64,000 bases of DNA from Apium graveolens (lineage: Eukaryota > Streptophyta > Magnoliopsida > Apiales > Apiaceae), in assembly GCF_009905375.1 (NCBI RefSeq), contig NW_027417173.1:1-64000 (forward strand), given 5' to 3'. The translations under genes and the position numbers were made by a program. Position 1 is the first letter of the stretch. Each line of letters starts with the position of its first letter. This document shows positions 1 through 9,751 of this stretch, one piece after another. A model generated the notes under the pieces. The model had not been told where the DNA came from. It did not search any database and worked only from the letters and a program-made list of their open reading frames with translations.

Positions 1-535
1 CGTTTTGTGGAGTAGGGTGAAGTGATTCAAGATAATCCCAGAGGTGGAAGTACCAGCAGCAACAAGGTTGTATCTGTGAATTCTCTCCTACAAATCGGTG
101 AGAATATCCAAACTTGGTTTGATGTATTATTAGTCAAATCCACATCTCTGTGAAGATTAATGTTTGTATGTACGTCTAGTATTAACTAGAGAGAAACTTG
201 TGTATCCCATTATTTATAGTGGAATTGTTTTAGTGTGGGTGGTTTACTGTCACCTCGTGGTTTTTCCCAGGGTTTTCCACGTCAAAAATATGGTTTGTTT
301 TTTTACTTCATTGCTGCTGTTATTTTGATCTATATTGCTTCAATTTTCTGTCCGTATATTGATCGGTGCATCATCCTATTTTACACATAAAGAGGAAGTC
401 TAAAGTGTGTTGCATATAGCTTAGCTTGTTGTCATTAATTGTGGTCTCCGGTAACCTTAGAGCATTGCTCTTAAAGTCTAGTGTATCCAAAAAAGAGTTT
501 TATTACACTATTTTACCTCCCAACAGCTACTAAGA
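1..535 (+). mobile_element. Tork-type copia LTR, partial (3' LTR type)
   Basis: The sequence matches the 3' LTR at 49142-49796 from its internal position 130 to its end. It shares the 3'-LTR variants (for example a G near base 17) rather than those of the 5' LTR at 34483. It ends in CCCAACA followed by GCTAC, the same right flank as at 49797-49801. It is thus the duplicated 3' LTR of the same insertion. The internal region would lie upstream of the window. Confidence 0.9.
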
Positions 536-1495
536 AAGAAACCCTTTTATGAAAAAAAGCTATAAATACTAATAGTCCAAACAAAATAACTCTCTAAAAT
601 TACACAAAGAGCAACATTGAATACCCAATTGCTCAAGTATTTGTCCAACCTTTCTGTGCTTACCAAAATCACAAAAAAATATGAGATGAATTGTGTTTTT
701 ACAAAAATATATTAACTTCAATCACAACGTCACAACTACGGACTCATTGTTTGCTAAATAATTACATTCGCCAAAATACCAACTCATTGACCTACAACTA
801 AGCTAGATACAACTCATGAATATTAAATTTCTTTGTGCAACTAAATATTTAGCCAAAATAATAGAATATCTAGGGCAGAATCGCTTAGCTATTCCTACGT
901 AACCACGAGCATCATATTACTCTTACTTTACAAATTCAACCTTGACGGTAATAATTTCAACTTCAACTGCTACTACTTCCCAGCTATTTATGTATGTTAA
1001 ATAATTACAACACTTAACATCCTAACATATCGCCCCTCAGCATAGCACGGACAAACAAATACTAGCTCTTAAATAATACAAAACACAGTACACCCCTGAC
1101 ACAAACAACTGATGACTACAGAAAACAGTTGAATGATCTGACTTAAATTGGATTTCTGGTTCTATTTTCAACAAAAATGGTACAAACAATTGAAAGACTT
1201 GTAGTAGTTGCACGATTGTTGCGCTAAAGATTTGCTGATATATGAAGATCATAAGTTTAACTACAAGGGACGAGGAGTACATGTCATTGCAGTTTGCAGG
1301 CCTTTAAACATTATGAACATGCAACGTCCAGAACACATCAGTGGTGTTGTCATCCTTGCTTCATTATATTGAGGAATTTGGATGGTGATAACGACCAGGT
1401 AATAGAATACAGAAAAATCACTGCTGCAGAAATGCACTGAAGAGGACTCACTCCTGCTGTTCTGTGCCTCTGCAAATGTGAATATAAAGTATCCA
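536..1495. other. AT-rich flank, probable 3' region of the BCD1-like gene
   Basis: No coding exon is supported here. The stretch starts right after the LTR and target-site flank and leads into the end of the minus-strand BCD1-like reading frame at 1496, so it is probably 3' UTR and downstream sequence of that gene. Short open frames are present but show no family signature. Confidence 0.4.
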
Positions 1496-2068
1496 CTATT
1501 GAGGTATCTCTCCTTCCTCTAGCTCCTCCTCTACTGGCAAAACTTTGCTTAAACCGAGAAGATCATTTGTTTCCACTAGTCCCAGTTCCTCCATGAACAT
1601 TCCATCAAGATTAGAAAAATCATCAAAACTTTATTCTGATATCAGATCCGAAATTGAACCTAATAACCCTTGCACAAGTTCAGGGTCTAGCTTTTCAATT
1701 ATTTCTGCCACAGTAGAATTGACAGTGAAATCCAACTGCTCATCTAAAGCTTTGTCAAAGAATATATCATTCTTTGTCCCATCTTGTTCACTTGCTGTTG
1801 CACATGAAGAGCTGTCTAGCGTGTCTGCTGGTTTTTCTTCCTTAATTACCTCCTCCCTCAAGAGAACTCCTTTTGGACTCGGTTCTCCATTCTTTATGAA
1901 CTCCTTATGGTCGAGCTTATGACGAATTTCAACTTTTGTAACTTCAAAATCATAATGGTGCGAAGGTAGGAATATATAAATTACAGGGTACTCAATAATA
2001 CTTAAATTGGCCAACTGCTCACATATTGGTGCCTCTATATCTAGCTGGACGAAAGGTGACTTAGAATG
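1496..2068 (-). pseudogene. BCD1-like (HIT zinc-finger, box C/D snoRNP assembly) terminal exon, interrupted
   Basis: On the minus strand, an exon opens after a splice acceptor (AAATGCAG) near 2069 and reads about 145 codons. It contains QLANLSIIEYPVIYIFLP and SHHYDFEV, which resemble the C-terminal part of plant BCD1/ZNHIT6-type proteins, which help assemble box C/D snoRNPs in the nucleus. An in-frame TAA lies at 1631-1633. The same frame then stays open for about 45 codons of acidic sequence ending in EEELEEGEIPQ before TAG at 1496. This suggests a nonsense mutation near the end rather than the native stop, although a shortened protein is possible. The upstream exons with the zinc finger are not in the window. 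The region just upstream is occupied by the packed CACTA element, which may have separated this exon from the rest of the gene. Family assignment is from recognised sequence, not from a search. Confidence 0.6.
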
Positions 2069-2161
2069 CTGCATTTAAAGAACAATACAAAACAGGTACA
2101 ATAAAACAAGTTCAAACTTTTTATCTATCTTTTATATTTCTTTCTTTGGGAGTCGTGAGAT

Positions 2162-2261
2162 TTGGTCGAGCATCTTTCATAACCTTAAGCCTGATCCCAA
2201 ACAAACGTTCAACCTGACGAAACTCTCCTTTACCAAAGGAAAAGCTACTCTGTAAACTTTG
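2162..2261 (-). other. 100-bp replacement of the CACTA left terminus
   Basis: Copy 1 has these 100 bp where copy 2 has only seven bases (CACTACA). The minus strand is open and includes FGKGEFRQVERLFGIRLK, which looks like coding sequence, but I do not recognise the family. It could be filler DNA from break repair, a captured exon, or a gene-conversion patch. Without the CACTA end, copy 1 should not be able to transpose. Confidence 0.7.
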
Positions 2262-2269
2262 AACATTTT

Positions 2270-2720
2270 TGCAATCATACAACTGTTTTTTTTCGTTGTC
2301 TGACAGGTAGAATTTCCGTTGTCTATCCAACACTCGTGTGATCGAAGGTTGGACAACGGTTGTTAATACAGTTGTAATAAGGGAGATTCAACAAGGTTTT
2401 TCAATACTGGTTACAATCAATAAGGCACAACAGTTACTCTTTATTAACCATTGTTGGAACTTTATTAAAACAATTATTTCTTTATTCAACTGTTGTCTAC
2501 CTAACTTAACAACAATGGTTTTGTAGAAAAACCATTGTTGTTAACTTATTTAATATTATCATAAACAACAGTTTATAAACTTCTTTTCTGAATATTTTTT
2601 TAAAAGACAATAGTGAAAAAAATTTAAAACGTTGCAAAGAATATCAAAAGACAACAGTTTTTTTAAAAAAAATATGTGCAGTGAGACATACAACGGTTTT
2701 TATCATTTTTAAGTGACTTT
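2270..2720. repeat. Left subterminal repeats of packed CACTA
   Basis: Dense, imperfect copies of an about 9-12 bp motif (ACAACGGTT, ACAACAGTT, AACCATTGTTGT) lie in both orientations. The matching cluster is at the other end, 10915-11428. In En/Spm-type elements such arrays are binding sites for the TNPA-like subunit. Confidence 0.75.
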
Positions 2721-3392
2721 CACACAATTGTTTATAAAATTAATCTCATTATTTAAAATAAACCAATTTTAAAATAAAATTATATAATGATAATTCAATT
2801 GTTATTTCACAATTGAAATTAAATTTACAATACAAAGGTTCTCTACAAGAATTACAAGTACAACAAAGTTTTATTAAAATTCACCAACAAGTTGGTAGTT
2901 ACCAGTAAAATTCACTTTCACGCCAATTAGGTCCAGTTCTTTAAAATGCATTAAACTGGCTCCATAATAAGCTTCATCAATAAATAGAATGTTACTAACT
3001 TCAGAAGCAGCTTTCCACTTCTGGTTATATAAAACTGATTTATATCGGGCTCTGTCACCTTGGCTAGTCCTTAGCTATTGCCCACCTTTGATTCTACCAG
3101 CTCTCTTAGCGGGGGAAACTTTAAGTCTTGACCATTACTTCCAATCTCTAACCATCTGAATATTTCAATTCAGATGCTTTATAACCATTGTATAGCTGCA
3201 ATGCTGAACTCTGCAAATAATAAATAAAAAACATAAAGTTGTGTAACAAATCATGTAAATATATAATAAGGATGAATTGATAATCTACGAGTCTAAGAAC
3301 GTGTTCAATACAAAATGAAGATTACAGAATGGATCAGTGCTTATTAAATAGAGATGTAATTCAAATAAATGCAATCCAAGTTAGAATCTTAC
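2721..3392. other. Element interior without recognisable gene
   Basis: AT-rich sequence between the left subterminal repeats and the kinase exon. Around 2880-3180 it looks less AT-rich and may be further captured exon or intron sequence of the kinase gene, since it lies downstream of that exon on the minus strand. No family signature seen. Confidence 0.3.
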
Positions 3393-3582
3393 CTACAAGG
3401 TGATTTTCTAAGGAACCATTTGGCATGTATTCGTAGACTAAGATTCTTTGTTGGCCATCAGCACAATATCCCAAAAGATTGACAAGGTTTGGATGGTGAA
3501 CAATACTAAGTGTCAAAACCTCTGCTAGGAACTCTCGATTTCTTTGATATCCATTTATGTCAAGTTGCTTCACTGCGACAAT
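3393..3582 (-). pseudogene. Captured exon of an RLCK-VII (PBS1-like) protein kinase
   Basis: The minus strand encodes an exon from [17 protein letters not shown] through [18 protein letters not shown] to [14 protein letters not shown]. This is the kinase N-lobe from the subdomain II lysine (VAVK) to the hinge, in the form typical of plant receptor-like cytoplasmic kinases of subfamily VII (PBS1/PBL group). Splice signals are intact on both sides: an acceptor ending CTTCAG before 3582 and a donor GTAAGA after 3393. The P-loop, catalytic loop and activation segment are absent, so it cannot be an active kinase. Its position inside a CACTA element marks it as a transduplicated host exon. An identical-looking copy is at 52572-52761. 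Confidence 0.85.
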
Positions 3583-4528
3583 CTGAAGGACACAACCAAA
3601 AGCAGAGTTAAGATTGAAAAAAATTGGTGCACAGATGGAGGAAGAAGAAACAAAATAATTACTTTACTAGTGTGTGTTATCTGTCCTTTGTACACCCTCC
3701 CAAACCCTCATTCTCCTAATAGCAGATCAAGATGGAAGTTGTGTGTTGTAGCAGCTGGTGTTCTTAATGGAATCAGTACGCACAATTCTACAGCATATTA
3801 CAGGAATTATTTAGGTTCCCCAGTCCCTTTTTTAGCAGTGGTTGTGAGCACACACACAACACATGGCTTGACATAAGTATGTGTAAGATGATTACCAACT
3901 AAATTGTGCTATTATTCGGAGGAATATAGATTAATATTATATGTGTTCTGCTATGCCTATAACCAAACTTTAATGTCAAAACTAATGGTTAGTGGCAAGC
4001 ACACAATGCAATAAATTTGATGATTTTGCGGCTGATAAATCACCGATCATTTTTAACATTCACAACACAATCTTGAGCACATTTAAGAACCTACAACAGA
4101 AAAAAATAACCAGCATATAATTACAATCAGTGCATGCTCCTTTTATACTATTCACGACTCAAATATCATTTAACATAAAAAAAAAGAACCCAACTCGCAG
4201 CATGTATCGCAGTTTTTGTTTTAATTCAACACAACTCTAGCAGCACATTTCTGCCATTAAAATAGACCACCCAAGTTTTACCCGGAGAGAGAGAGAGATC
4301 AAATTTAAGACCGACGCAACGACAATCATATGTTTTCAATTCAAAGAAGCTAAACATAATGTATCAGAATTTGGAACAAGGAAACACATAATCAAAATAT
4401 GCAAACATACTAAGTTATAAGTTGACAATAGTTTATAATGTTCTTGCAGACTAGCTTACATTAAAGCTTGCATCTCTTAGATTATTAGAATTACAACAAT
4501 TTAACAGGAGCAGTTACAGGCTTTTACC
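3583..4528. other. Intron-like captured sequence between minus-strand exons
   Basis: AT-rich sequence with splice-like edges facing the kinase exon and the next minus-strand exon. The open frame around 3544-3876 on the plus strand shows no family signature and overlaps the kinase exon antisense. A (GA)n run lies near 4286-4297. Confidence 0.35.
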
Positions 4529-4748
4529 TGACAAGGCCCAAATTGAGTATACACCAAGAAGTCTGTGGCCAAGATTTCTTCTTGGCCTTCATCAACAAAA
4601 CTCTAGCCCAAGCAATCCATCCTTCCCATGACATTCTCTTGTCCCATGGACTTCCCCACTCTAGCAGAAGTGTCAAGCCTTTCTCAGCTTCTTTCTCAGC
4701 CTCTTCATATCTGCACCTCCAGTCCTCCACAGCTAACATTTGTAACAA
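4529..4748 (-). pseudogene. Captured exon, possibly from a TPR-like protein
   Basis: A minus-strand frame of about 70 residues contains RYEEAEKEAEKGLTLLLEW followed by WDKRMSWEGWIAWARVLL. It ends at a good splice donor (GTCAG then GTAAAAG) just below 4529. The alternating helical, tryptophan-rich character fits a helical-repeat protein, and I tentatively relate it to a plant TPR-like protein thought to be plastidial. It has lower AT content than its surroundings and the intact donor supports capture of a genuine exon. The family assignment is from memory and weak. Copy 2 at 53708-53927 reads the same. Confidence 0.45.
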
Positions 4749-4904
4749 ATTAAACTAAATGCAACTAAAAAGCTACAATTGCCTAACAAACACAAAAGAC
4801 ATTAGAATTAAAGCTAAAAAACATCAATCATGATACCATATTTCATTTCATTTGAGCTTAACAGAGCAAATTGAAAAAATACAAATTGTAAATTGTGAAA
4901 ATAT

Positions 4905-5115
4905 AAATATCTTGGGACGTCTATCAATGAAGAATTTAATGAGCATCTTGAACCCTAATTTAACATCCTTCCACTCCTCCAAATCATAGAACCCTAACAA
5001 AATCCCCAAAATCCTAACCACGACTCTCAAACTCGGGGCTGGTTCCAATGACGACAATGGCGGCGATGGAGGCGACGGAGCTGGTTCCAATGACGGCGAT
5101 TGCGGCGGTTTCGAG
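4905..5115 (-). pseudogene. Captured exon of unrecognised gene, proline/serine-rich start
   Basis: On the minus strand a GC-richer tract encodes a Pro/Ser-rich stretch with an internal direct repeat (SLEPAPS twice), then SLRVVVRILGILLGFYDLEEW and KDVKLGFKMLIKFFIDRR. Base composition changes sharply from the surrounding AT-rich DNA, which marks it as captured sequence. I do not recognise the family. With the two previous exons it forms a group of three minus-strand fragments left of the tandem array. Confidence 0.4.
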
Positions 5116-5572
5116 GGTTTCGAGTTAGGGTGAAATGGAGGAGACTGAGAGGGGATTTCGGGTCAGATTGGTGAGAGTAGGGAATGGGCTGGGCTTAATC
5201 GATGTGATTTTGGAAATAAAAAGGTAAGAAACCGGAGATAGAAGAGTGGCAGAGGAACAATGAGGGAGATGAAGGCGGTCAGAGATAAGATGGGAAAGGG
5301 AAAGGGAAATTGGGGGATCACACAAAAAAATGAATTAAAGGAAAAAAGAGAGAGATAAGGGGGGAAATGAAATTTGGAGGAAGGGGGAAATGAAATTTCA
5401 TTGGAGGGAATGGAAAAATTGGGTGATAATGGGAAAATAATTTAATAAATATTTTAATTTATAATTTTTTTTTAATATTTTAATTATATTTATCGTATTA
5501 TATATTTATCGTATTATACTTAATTATATTTGTCGTAGTTTAATTATATTTGTCGTATTTTAATTATATTTA
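5116..5572. other. GA-rich then AT-rich spacer
   Basis: A purine-rich stretch (5130-5430) with short GGGAAA runs resembles the complement of a plant 5' UTR/promoter CT-rich tract for the minus-strand fragments. It is followed by AATTATATTTATCGTA-type short tandem repeats at about 5470-5580 leading into the 174-bp array. Confidence 0.4.
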
Positions 5573-7530
5573 TCGTAGTTTTACTGGATTTTTCTAATCC
5601 TGACATGCAAGATTAATTTCAAATTTGTTAATAATTTTTTCTTTTGACTAAAATTAATATATCTTAACATCCGTACGGTTGGATCTTCGAAAAAAACCAT
5701 TTTAAAAAATAATCTTGTGAATCGGGAACGAGTCTCGTTATCGGGAGTGTAAGTTTTACTAGAATTTTCTAATCCTGACATGCAAGATGAATTTTACATG
5801 GATAAAATAAATATATTTTAACATCCGTACGGTTGGATCGTCCAAAAAATTATTTTAAAAAACTATGTTGTCAATCAGCAATGAATCTTGTTTCACGGAG
5901 TTGTACCTTTACCTCATTTTTCTTATAAAGTCAAGCAAGGTAAATTTTGAAATTTTTAATTATTTTTTTACATGGCTAAAATCAATATATTTTAATATCC
6001 GTACGGTTGGATCGTCCAAAAAATCATTTCGTTAAGCAGCAACGAATCTTGTTTTAGGGAGTTGTGCTTTTACCGGATTTTTCTAATCCTGACGTGCAAG
6101 ATGAATTTCAAATTTTTTAATATTTTTTTCATATGACTAAAATCAATATATCTTAACATCCGTATGGTCGGATCATCGAAAAAATCATTTTAAAAATCAA
6201 TATTTTAAATCGGGAACGAGTCTCGTTGTCGGGAGGGGTACTTTTATCGGATTTTTCTAATCCTGACGTGCAAGATGAATTTCAAATTTTTTAATAATTT
6301 TTTCATATGACTAAAATCGATATATCTTAACATCTGTACGGTCGGATCATCGAAAAAATCATTTTAAAAATCAATCTTGTAAATCGGGAAGGAATCTCGT
6401 TGTCGGGAGGGGTACTTTTACCGGATTTTTCTAATCCTGACGTTCAAGATGAATTTTAAATTTTTTAATAATTTTTTCATATGACTAAAATCGATATATC
6501 TTAACATCCGTACGGTCGGATCGTCGAAAAAATCATTTTAAAAATCAATCTTGTAAATCGGTAACGAGTCTCGTTGTTGGGAGGGGTACTTTTATCGGAT
6601 TTTTCTAATCCTGACGTGCAAGATGAACTTCAAATTTTTAATAATTTTTTCATATGACTAAAATCGATATATCTTAACATCCGTACGGTTGGATCGTCGA
6701 AAAAATCATTTTAAAAATCAATCTTGTAAATCCGGAATGAGTCTCGTTGTCGGGAGGGGTACTTTAACCGGATTTTTCTAATCATGACGTTCAAGAAGAA
6801 TTTTAAATTTTTTAATAATTTTTTCATATGACTAAAATCGATATATCTTAACATCCGTACGGTCGGATCGTCGAAAAAATCATTTTAAAAATCAATCTTG
6901 TAAATCGGGAACGAGTCTCGTTGTCGGGAGGGGTACTTTTATCGGATTTTTCTAATCCTGACGTGCAAGATGAACTTCAAATTTTTTAATAATTTTTTCA
7001 TATGACTAAAATCGATATATCTGAACATCCGTACGGTCGGATCGTCGAAAAAATCATTTTAAAAATCAATCTTGTAAATCGGGAACGAGTCTCGTTGTCG
7101 GGAGGGGTACTTTTATCGGATTTTTCTAATCCTGACGTGCAAGATGAATTTCAAATTTTTTAATAATTTTTTCATATGACTAAAATCGATATATCTTAAC
7201 ATCCGTACGGTCGGATCATCGAAAAAATCATTTTAAAAATCAATCTTGTAAATCGGGAACGAGTCTCGTTGTCGGGAGGGGTACTTTTACCGGATTTTTC
7301 TAATCCTGACGTTCAAGATGAATTTTAAATTTTTTAATAATTTTTTCATATGACTAAAATCGATTTATCTTAACATCCGTACGGTCGGATCGTCGAAAAA
7401 ATCATTTTAAAAATCAATCTTGTAAATCGGGAACGAGTCTCGTTGTCGGGAGGGGTACTTTTATCGGATTTTTCTAATCCTGATGTGCAAGATGAATTTC
7501 AAATTTCTTAATAATTTTTTCATATGACTA
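5573..7530. repeat. 174-bp tandem repeat array inside the packed CACTA
   Basis: About eleven head-to-tail units. The best-conserved units start (at the C of TACTTTT) at 6241, 6415, 6589, 6762, 6936, 7110, 7284 and 7458, giving spacings of 174, 174, 173, 174, 174, 174 and 174. Units before 6241 are more diverged and of variable length. Each unit contains TCTAATCCTGACGTGCAAGA, CATCCGTACGGTCGGATC and GGGAACGAGTCTCGTTGTCG; the last two are small palindromes. No reading frame is conserved. The regular unit length near a nucleosome repeat resembles satellite DNA, here carried by a DNA transposon. Confidence 0.95.
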
Positions 7531-7640
7531 AAATCGTTATATCTTAATTCATCTTGACGACAAGATGAATTAAGATATATCAATTTTAGTCATATGAAAA
7601 ATTTGTTAAAAAAATTAAAATTCATCTTGCATGATATAAA
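7510..7640. repeat. Head-to-head inverted end of the 174-bp array (long hairpin)
   Basis: The last repeat unit is followed, after a 4-base ACGA centre near 7560, by its own reverse complement. The arms read ATCTTAATTCATCTTG and CAAGATGAATTAAGAT and extend outward through TTTTAGTCATATGAAAAA with few mismatches, and more loosely to about 7640. A transcript through it would fold into a stem of roughly 45 bp or more. Confidence 0.85.
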
Positions 7641-7960
7641 TAAAAATATTAAAATATTTTTACACTAATCATTATAAAAATAAATAAAAAAATAAAAAAA
7701 ATTATACTCACTTTCATTTAATTCTTAGTTAAATAAAAAAATAATTACTTAAAAAATAATTATTTAAAATTTATTTTTTTAATAATTATGTACCAATATT
7801 ATCTTTCCCTGGGTCACTCAATCATTTCCCCCTTCACAAAGTTTTTGCCCCCCCTTTACTTGTAAATCTGATAAAATGTCTCCCCCTTTTACTTTCAATC
7901 TCAGTCCTCATCTTCAATTATAACATAGTGATGGGTTCTATAGTGAATTGTTGGGCGGTC
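7641..7960. other. AT-rich spacer with promoter-like end
   Basis: Mostly A/T homopolymer-rich sequence, then a C-rich pyrimidine stretch around 7805-7900. It may be promoter sequence of the plus-strand 5'-UTR-like fragment that follows. Nothing coding seen. Confidence 0.3.
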
Positions 7961-8211
7961 ATTTTCCCCCCAAAACAAAAAACTCCTCAATAATACTTCT
8001 CTCTCTGCCGCTGTCTTTTCTCTATCGATGCTCTCTTTCCCTCTCTCCCACTCTCTCTATGAAAGCATGAATTTTTGGTGTTTCAGGACTCCGAAATTCT
8101 TTCTCTCCACTGGACATGTCTATGGCTCCGATTTGGGGCTCCGATTAAATAAAAAGAAACAAGTGCTTTAGAAAGTAAAGACCCCAGCTCTGTTACTTTT
8201 GGTGCTCCTAG
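7961..8211 (+). other. Captured 5'-UTR/first-exon-like segment
   Basis: A CT-rich leader (CTCTCTCTGCCGCTGTC and similar) is typical of plant 5' UTRs. It is followed by a short mixed-composition stretch that ends in CCTAG before a donor GTAAGC at about 8212. In copy 2 one extra base near 57246 opens a 74-codon frame; the frame is not shared with copy 1 and has no family signature, so I do not call a protein. It heads the plus-strand group of captured fragments. Its source gene is unknown. Confidence 0.45.
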
Positions 8212-8690
8212 GTAAGCTTCTTTTTTCAAATCCTTATCTTTATTTTACATGCAATTTGAATTATCGGGTGTGGATCTGAAATGGGCTTTTATTGTTTCTT
8301 GCTAATTTAGAGCAAATAATTTTTTTTGTTGGTATGTGGAAATGAGATAAAGATTGATTCTTTGATGACCCATTTTAGTTAGTGTTAATTGGTTTTGTTT
8401 GTTTTTCTGTTTAATGCTTTTTTGATAAATCTTGGGTTGCTTACAGGCTCATTTTGTAGGAAAGTTTGTGTCTTTCTTCTTGGTAAGGTAGATTCTGATT
8501 GTGGTTAGTTGGTATTGTTTATTTGTTTGTTACGATGAGATTAATTGTTGGAGTTTAGTGATAGTTTGGAGCAGGCTGTAAGCTAGTAGTTGTTATAAGT
8601 AAGACTAAAGGTCGAATACCGGAGTCTGTTGTTTTCTACTTAAATATGAATCATATGAAAAAGTGACTAAATTTCGTATTTGTTTTTTAG
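8212..8690 (+). other. Intron-like sequence
   Basis: T-rich sequence between the donor at 8212 and an acceptor TTTTTTAG at 8690, consistent with a captured intron. No other signal. Confidence 0.4.
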
Positions 8691-9066
8691 ATCCTGGAAG
8701 CTGAGCTACAACAGGTAGCAGCAGTGATGGGACTAGAGGATGAAATATATATCACAGAGGACATTGTCCTGGAAGATGCCTTCTAGCAACTAGTCCTGAA
8801 CTGAAACAGAATCCTTGGATACGCATTGTAGCTAAATTTCAAAAGCTGCCTGTATTTGTTATTAAGGTATCCTGGCAAGTGGCATTACAGTTTTCTAGTT
8901 GGTTAAACAATGATTTTGTTTATCTCACTCTCAATTTGGTTTAAGATTTTCTTGACATGCAAACTATTACTTTGTTTATCTCACTTTCAACCTGATCTAT
9001 GTTTGTCTAAATATGTAGTCAAGTACCATGTCACAACTGGTCAAGGCTATCTGCATGATTCTGGAT
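8691..9066 (+). pseudogene. Captured exons of a ycf45/SPD1-like P-loop NTPase (R3H-type) gene
   Basis: Exon one (8691-8868) follows an acceptor (TTTTTTAG). It encodes ILEAELQQVAAVMGLEDEI and then, after a frameshift near the TAG at 8783, SPELKQNPWIRIVAKF and QKLPVFVIK. A second piece at about 9018-9066 encodes SSTMSQLVKAICMILD, which continues the same family after an intron. I match this to plant nucleus-encoded relatives of plastid Ycf45 (SPD1-type ATPases with an R3H domain) from remembered sequence. The Walker motifs are not included, and the frameshift and truncation preclude function. The collinearity of both exons supports the assignment. Copy 2 is at 57871-58246. Confidence 0.55.
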
Positions 9067-9347
9067 AAATGATACTATTGAATATCAGATTCCCAACAGG
9101 ATTAGATATAGTGACCAAGTGACACTTGCTTTTTCAAATAAATATAGTTCAGTAAAGTGATTGTACAAAACACCTTGACTTACATCGACACTCGACAATT
9201 TCTATGCTATGCTATGAGAGTAGTCAGCCCATATTCCTATTTAACAAAACATAAAGGTTGTATATGAAATGCGAGATAAATACACCTGACACTACAATTT
9301 AGTCTTACATTCTGCTGGAGTATCTCCGGATCCCGGGAGCAGGTACC
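9067..9347 (+). other. Captured non-coding sequence between fragments
   Basis: No exon seen. It joins the ycf45-like exon to the TOPLESS-like exon and includes a leader-like segment just before the ATG at 9348. Confidence 0.3.
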
Positions 9348-9427
9348 ATGCCATATTTGAGTCGGGAACTAGTTTTCCTGATACAGCAATTCTTGGACGA
9401 GGAGAAATTCAAAGATACCGTTCATAA
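9348..9427 (+). pseudogene. Captured first coding exon of a TOPLESS-related corepressor (LisH start)
   Basis: An ATG at 9348 opens a 26-codon exon containing SRELVFLIQQFLDEEKF. This is the nearly invariant N-terminal LisH segment of TOPLESS/TPR corepressors, where it mediates tetramer formation. The exon ends at a consensus donor (GTAAGT) at 9428, where the native gene also has an exon boundary as I remember it. CTLH, EAR-binding groove and WD40 domains are absent, so only the LisH helix could be expressed, as an N-terminal tag of a chimeric transcript. The identity is strong because the motif is so conserved. Copy 2 is at 58528-58607. Confidence 0.85.
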
Positions 9428-9751
9428 GTAAGTTATTTAGCATATCTTATCTTAGCTTTTCAGCTCTATCCTGTTTTTAATTTATTATATTTTTCAATGT
9501 AGGATCTTATATAAATTTGTTCGATGGATGTGCAACTTATTTTTTTCAGTTTTGTAAATTGTTATGTGTATTACTCCTTCTTCAAGACAAAAATCGAAGT
9601 CTTCAGGTTTCAAGAACTGCTTAGATTAGACTTGTTTAGTTCATTTGTTATGTTCCAATTTTAGACAGTCAATCATTGATCATATTAAGAAAAACATAAG
9701 ATGAAAAGATTTGAACTATCTGGCACTAGCATAGTTGGAATCTTGATGTAG
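9428..9751 (+). other. Intron-like sequence
   Basis: T-rich sequence after the GTAAGT donor. No coding signal is seen before the gamma-glutamyl transpeptidase fragment. Confidence 0.35.

Noticed and set aside
1037..1282. 81-codon hydrophobic minus-strand frame (also at 50309-50554)
   Set aside because: Lies in the likely 3' UTR of the BCD1-like gene, AT-driven composition, no family signature, though identical in both duplication copies.
5573..7530. CRISPR-like array
   Set aside because: Units are 174 bp and contiguous, without short repeats separated by unique spacers, and the DNA is plant nuclear.
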